Origin: a bacterium
Lineage (GTDB): Bacteria > Bacillota > Negativicutes > Acidaminococcales > Acidaminococcaceae
Reading direction: 5' to 3'
Assembly (NCBI GenBank): GCA_004562175.1
Contig: SFRS01000030.1
Span: 1-7,450, forward strand
Length of the DNA: 7,450 nucleotides
Part shown: positions 6,275-7,450 of the stretch, in pieces
Position numbering within the stretch: position 1 is the stretch's first letter
Layout of the letters: every line of letters starts with the position of its first letter
The notes under the pieces: model-generated
Database searches by the model: none
Seen by the model: the letters and a program-made list of their open reading frames with translations, nothing else
Told to the model about the DNA's origin: nothing
Made by a program: the position numbers and the translations under genes

Positions 6275-6950
6275 AGCCATAAACTCCTTCTTTTTCGTCG
6301 CGCACAATGCGTCCCTTTTCGATAGCAATGACACGCTTGCCCATGGCATCCACTACCTCCTTATCATGGGTGGCCATGACGATGGTGGTGCCGGAGGCGT
6401 TGATTTCCTTAAAAATTTCCATAATATCCCAGCTAGTCTCCGGGTCCAAATTGCCCGTGGGCTCATCGGCGATCACAAAAACCGGATCGTTGACTATTGC
6501 CCGGGCAATAGCAATGCGCTGCTGCTCACCACCGCTAAGCTCGTTAGGATAAGCATTAGAGCGATGGCGCAGGCCTACCAAATCCAACACATTATTTACC
6601 TGACGCCTAATCTTGCGATGGGGCGCTTCGATAACCTGCATGGCGAAGGCCACGTTTTCGAACACGGTGCGGTCCGGCAGCAAGCGATAATCCTGAAAAA
6701 TAATCCCCAGCTGACGCCGCATAAAGGGAATCTCCTTGGGCGAAAGGGCCAAAATATCCATACCATTGACAAAAATGCTGCCCGTAGTAGGCAAAACCTC
6801 ACGGAACAGCATCTTGATAAAGGTAGATTTACCGGCGCCGCTTGGTCCAACAACAAAGACAAATTCGCCTGGCTCTATATGTACATTGACGTCCTGCAAG
6901 GCTACGGAACCACCGGGGTATACCTTGCTTACATCGCTCATAATCAGCAC
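6264..6950 (-). CDS. ftsE: Cell division ATP-binding protein FtsE
   Basis: FtsE is the cytoplasmic ATPase of FtsEX. With FtsX it transmits conformational change across the membrane to a murein hydrolase. All ABC motifs are intact: Walker [10 protein letters not shown] (35-43), Q-loop around Q86 (IIFQDYRLL), signature LSGGEQQR (138-145), Walker B VFVIADEP (157-164) with catalytic E163, D-loop GNLD, and switch His195 in ATHD. The length of 228 residues from the proposed start equals the usual FtsE length. The start is uncertain. The GTG at 6950-6948 is preferred because AAAGGAG lies about 10 bases upstream and the N-terminus aligns with FtsE proteins I know. A TTG at 6959 overlaps the csaB stop as TTGA but is one base from the Shine-Dalgarno site. 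The ATG at 6941 lies about 19 bases from that site. The 3' end overlaps ftsX. Confidence 0.96.
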   Translation of the reverse strand: MLIMSDVSKVYPGGSVALQDVNVHIEPGEFVFVVGPSGAGKSTFIKMLFREVLPTTGSIFVNGMDILALSPKEIPFMRRQLGIIFQDYRLLPDRTVFENVAFAMQVIEAPHRKIRRQVNNVLDLVGLRHRSNAYPNELSGGEQQRIAIARAIVNDPVFVIADEPTGNLDPETSWDIMEIFKEINASGTTIVMATHDKEVVDAMGKRVIAIEKGRIVRDEKEGVYGYEL

Positions 6951-6955
6951 TACCT

Positions 6956-7450
6956 TCAAACTCCTTTCGTCAGCAACGCTAAGGCCTGCTTTGCGTTCAA
7001 CATAGCCTTCGTCCGCAGCTTATCCAGCCTGCCCCGACAATAGGCTTCGGGTGCCAGCGCTTTTTTAGCTGCAGCCACTACTTCGGTGGACTGCAAATTA
7101 TCTACATTTCCGGCAGTAACGCCGTTAATATCCTTTACAAAGCCATCAATTTTGGGGTCATAGGACACAGCCACAAAGGGGCGCTCCATGACGGCCGCAA
7201 AAATCAAAGCATGAAGGCGCATGCCGATGAGCAGCTCAAAATTGCCCATTAAGGACAAAAACTGCTCCGTATCACAGTCCGCCTTCAGCACTGTGCTGCG
7301 CTCCTTGTGCACCATAAAATGCTGCAGCCGCTCGCAGGCAGCCACATCCACAGGATACTGCAAGGGCAAAATCACCACATGGGCAGCATACTCGCGGCTT
7401 AAAATATCCGCCGCCTTGGCCAGCTCCAAAAGATAACGGTCGTCCTCCTG
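6956..7450 (-). CDS. csaB: CsaB-like polysaccharide pyruvyl transferase, C-terminal part
   Basis: The window holds the last 164 residues of a polysaccharide pyruvyl transferase family protein. The N-terminus lies beyond 7450 and the reading frame is open to the edge. Recognisable C-terminal blocks are VVILPLQYPVDVAACERL (about 25-42 of the fragment), the family hallmark GMRLHALIFA (76-85) and PFVAVSYDPKIDGFVKD (91-107). CsaB adds a ketal pyruvate to a cell-wall polysaccharide, creating the ligand for SLH-domain surface-layer proteins; the reaction is cytoplasmic and uses phosphoenolpyruvate. The TGA stop at 6958-6956 overlaps or abuts possible starts of ftsE, and the ftsE Shine-Dalgarno site lies inside its last codons, so the two are in one operon. 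The symbol csaB is by family resemblance; another pyruvyl transferase paralogue is possible because the N-terminal half cannot be examined. Confidence 0.85.
   Translation of the reverse strand, partial: QEDDRYLLELAKAADILSREYAAHVVILPLQYPVDVAACERLQHFMVHKERSTVLKADCDTEQFLSLMGNFELLIGMRLHALIFAAVMERPFVAVSYDPKIDGFVKDINGVTAGNVDNLQSTEVVAAAKKALAPEAYCRGRLDKLRTKAMLNAKQALALLTKGV

Noticed and set aside
6243..7043. Plus-strand open frame of 266 codons opposite ftsE
   Set aside because: It is antisense to all the ABC motifs of FtsE and to the csaB end, with no recognisable protein family. It is a shadow of the real genes.
1..7450. CRISPR array, tRNA or rRNA gene, insertion sequence, prophage or defence island
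   Set aside because: No regularly spaced repeats, cloverleaf, rRNA motifs, transposase or terminal inverted repeats were seen. Genes are housekeeping, tightly packed and all on one strand.

Overview
The window is a compact stretch of bacterial chromosome. All seven recognisable genes lie on the minus strand, so they are described here in transcription order, from high to low coordinates. Base composition is roughly balanced inside genes and strongly AT-rich in the two real intergenic regions. The gene set suggests a low-to-mid GC member of the Bacillota: an ftsE-ftsX-M23 peptidase-S41 protease run, a CsaB-type pyruvyl transferase, a meso-diaminopimelate dehydrogenase and a YusI-like Spx/ArsC protein. 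A Negativicutes-type organism (Acidaminococcaceae or a relative) fits best, but that is an inference from gene content and not proven by the window.

Region 1 (7450 to 3050) is a cell-envelope and division operon of five genes: the C-terminal part of a CsaB-like polysaccharide pyruvyl transferase, ftsE, ftsX, an EnvC-like coiled-coil M23 endopeptidase, and a CtpA-like S41 protease. The genes overlap or are separated by only 14 to 22 bases, and no internal terminator or promoter is visible. FtsEX is an ABC-type mechanotransmission complex that controls a periplasmic or extracellular murein hydrolase during division. Here the likely hydrolase and a processing protease follow directly in the same transcript.

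Region 2 (3049 to 1544) is a two-gene unit: ddh (meso-DAP dehydrogenase, lysine and peptidoglycan precursor synthesis) followed 28 bases later by a small Spx/ArsC-family thioredoxin-fold protein. A candidate promoter, with an inverted repeat over its -35 box, precedes ddh. A strong intrinsic terminator closes the unit.

Region 3 (1543 to 1) is an AT-rich promoter region followed by the first 460 codons of gltB, the large subunit of glutamate synthase, which runs off the window. The promoter has a perfect TATAAT box, a 12-base palindrome just upstream of the -35, and an inverted repeat near the expected transcription start. This layout suggests regulated expression. The shared biological themes are cell-wall assembly and remodelling (csaB to ctpA, and ddh) and ammonium assimilation (ddh, gltB).

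No tRNA, rRNA, CRISPR array, insertion sequence or phage gene was found, and there is no gene-free stretch longer than about 220 bases. The content is mostly well-known families. The least explained parts are the regulatory palindromes and the specific linkage of csaB with the FtsEX hydrolase module.
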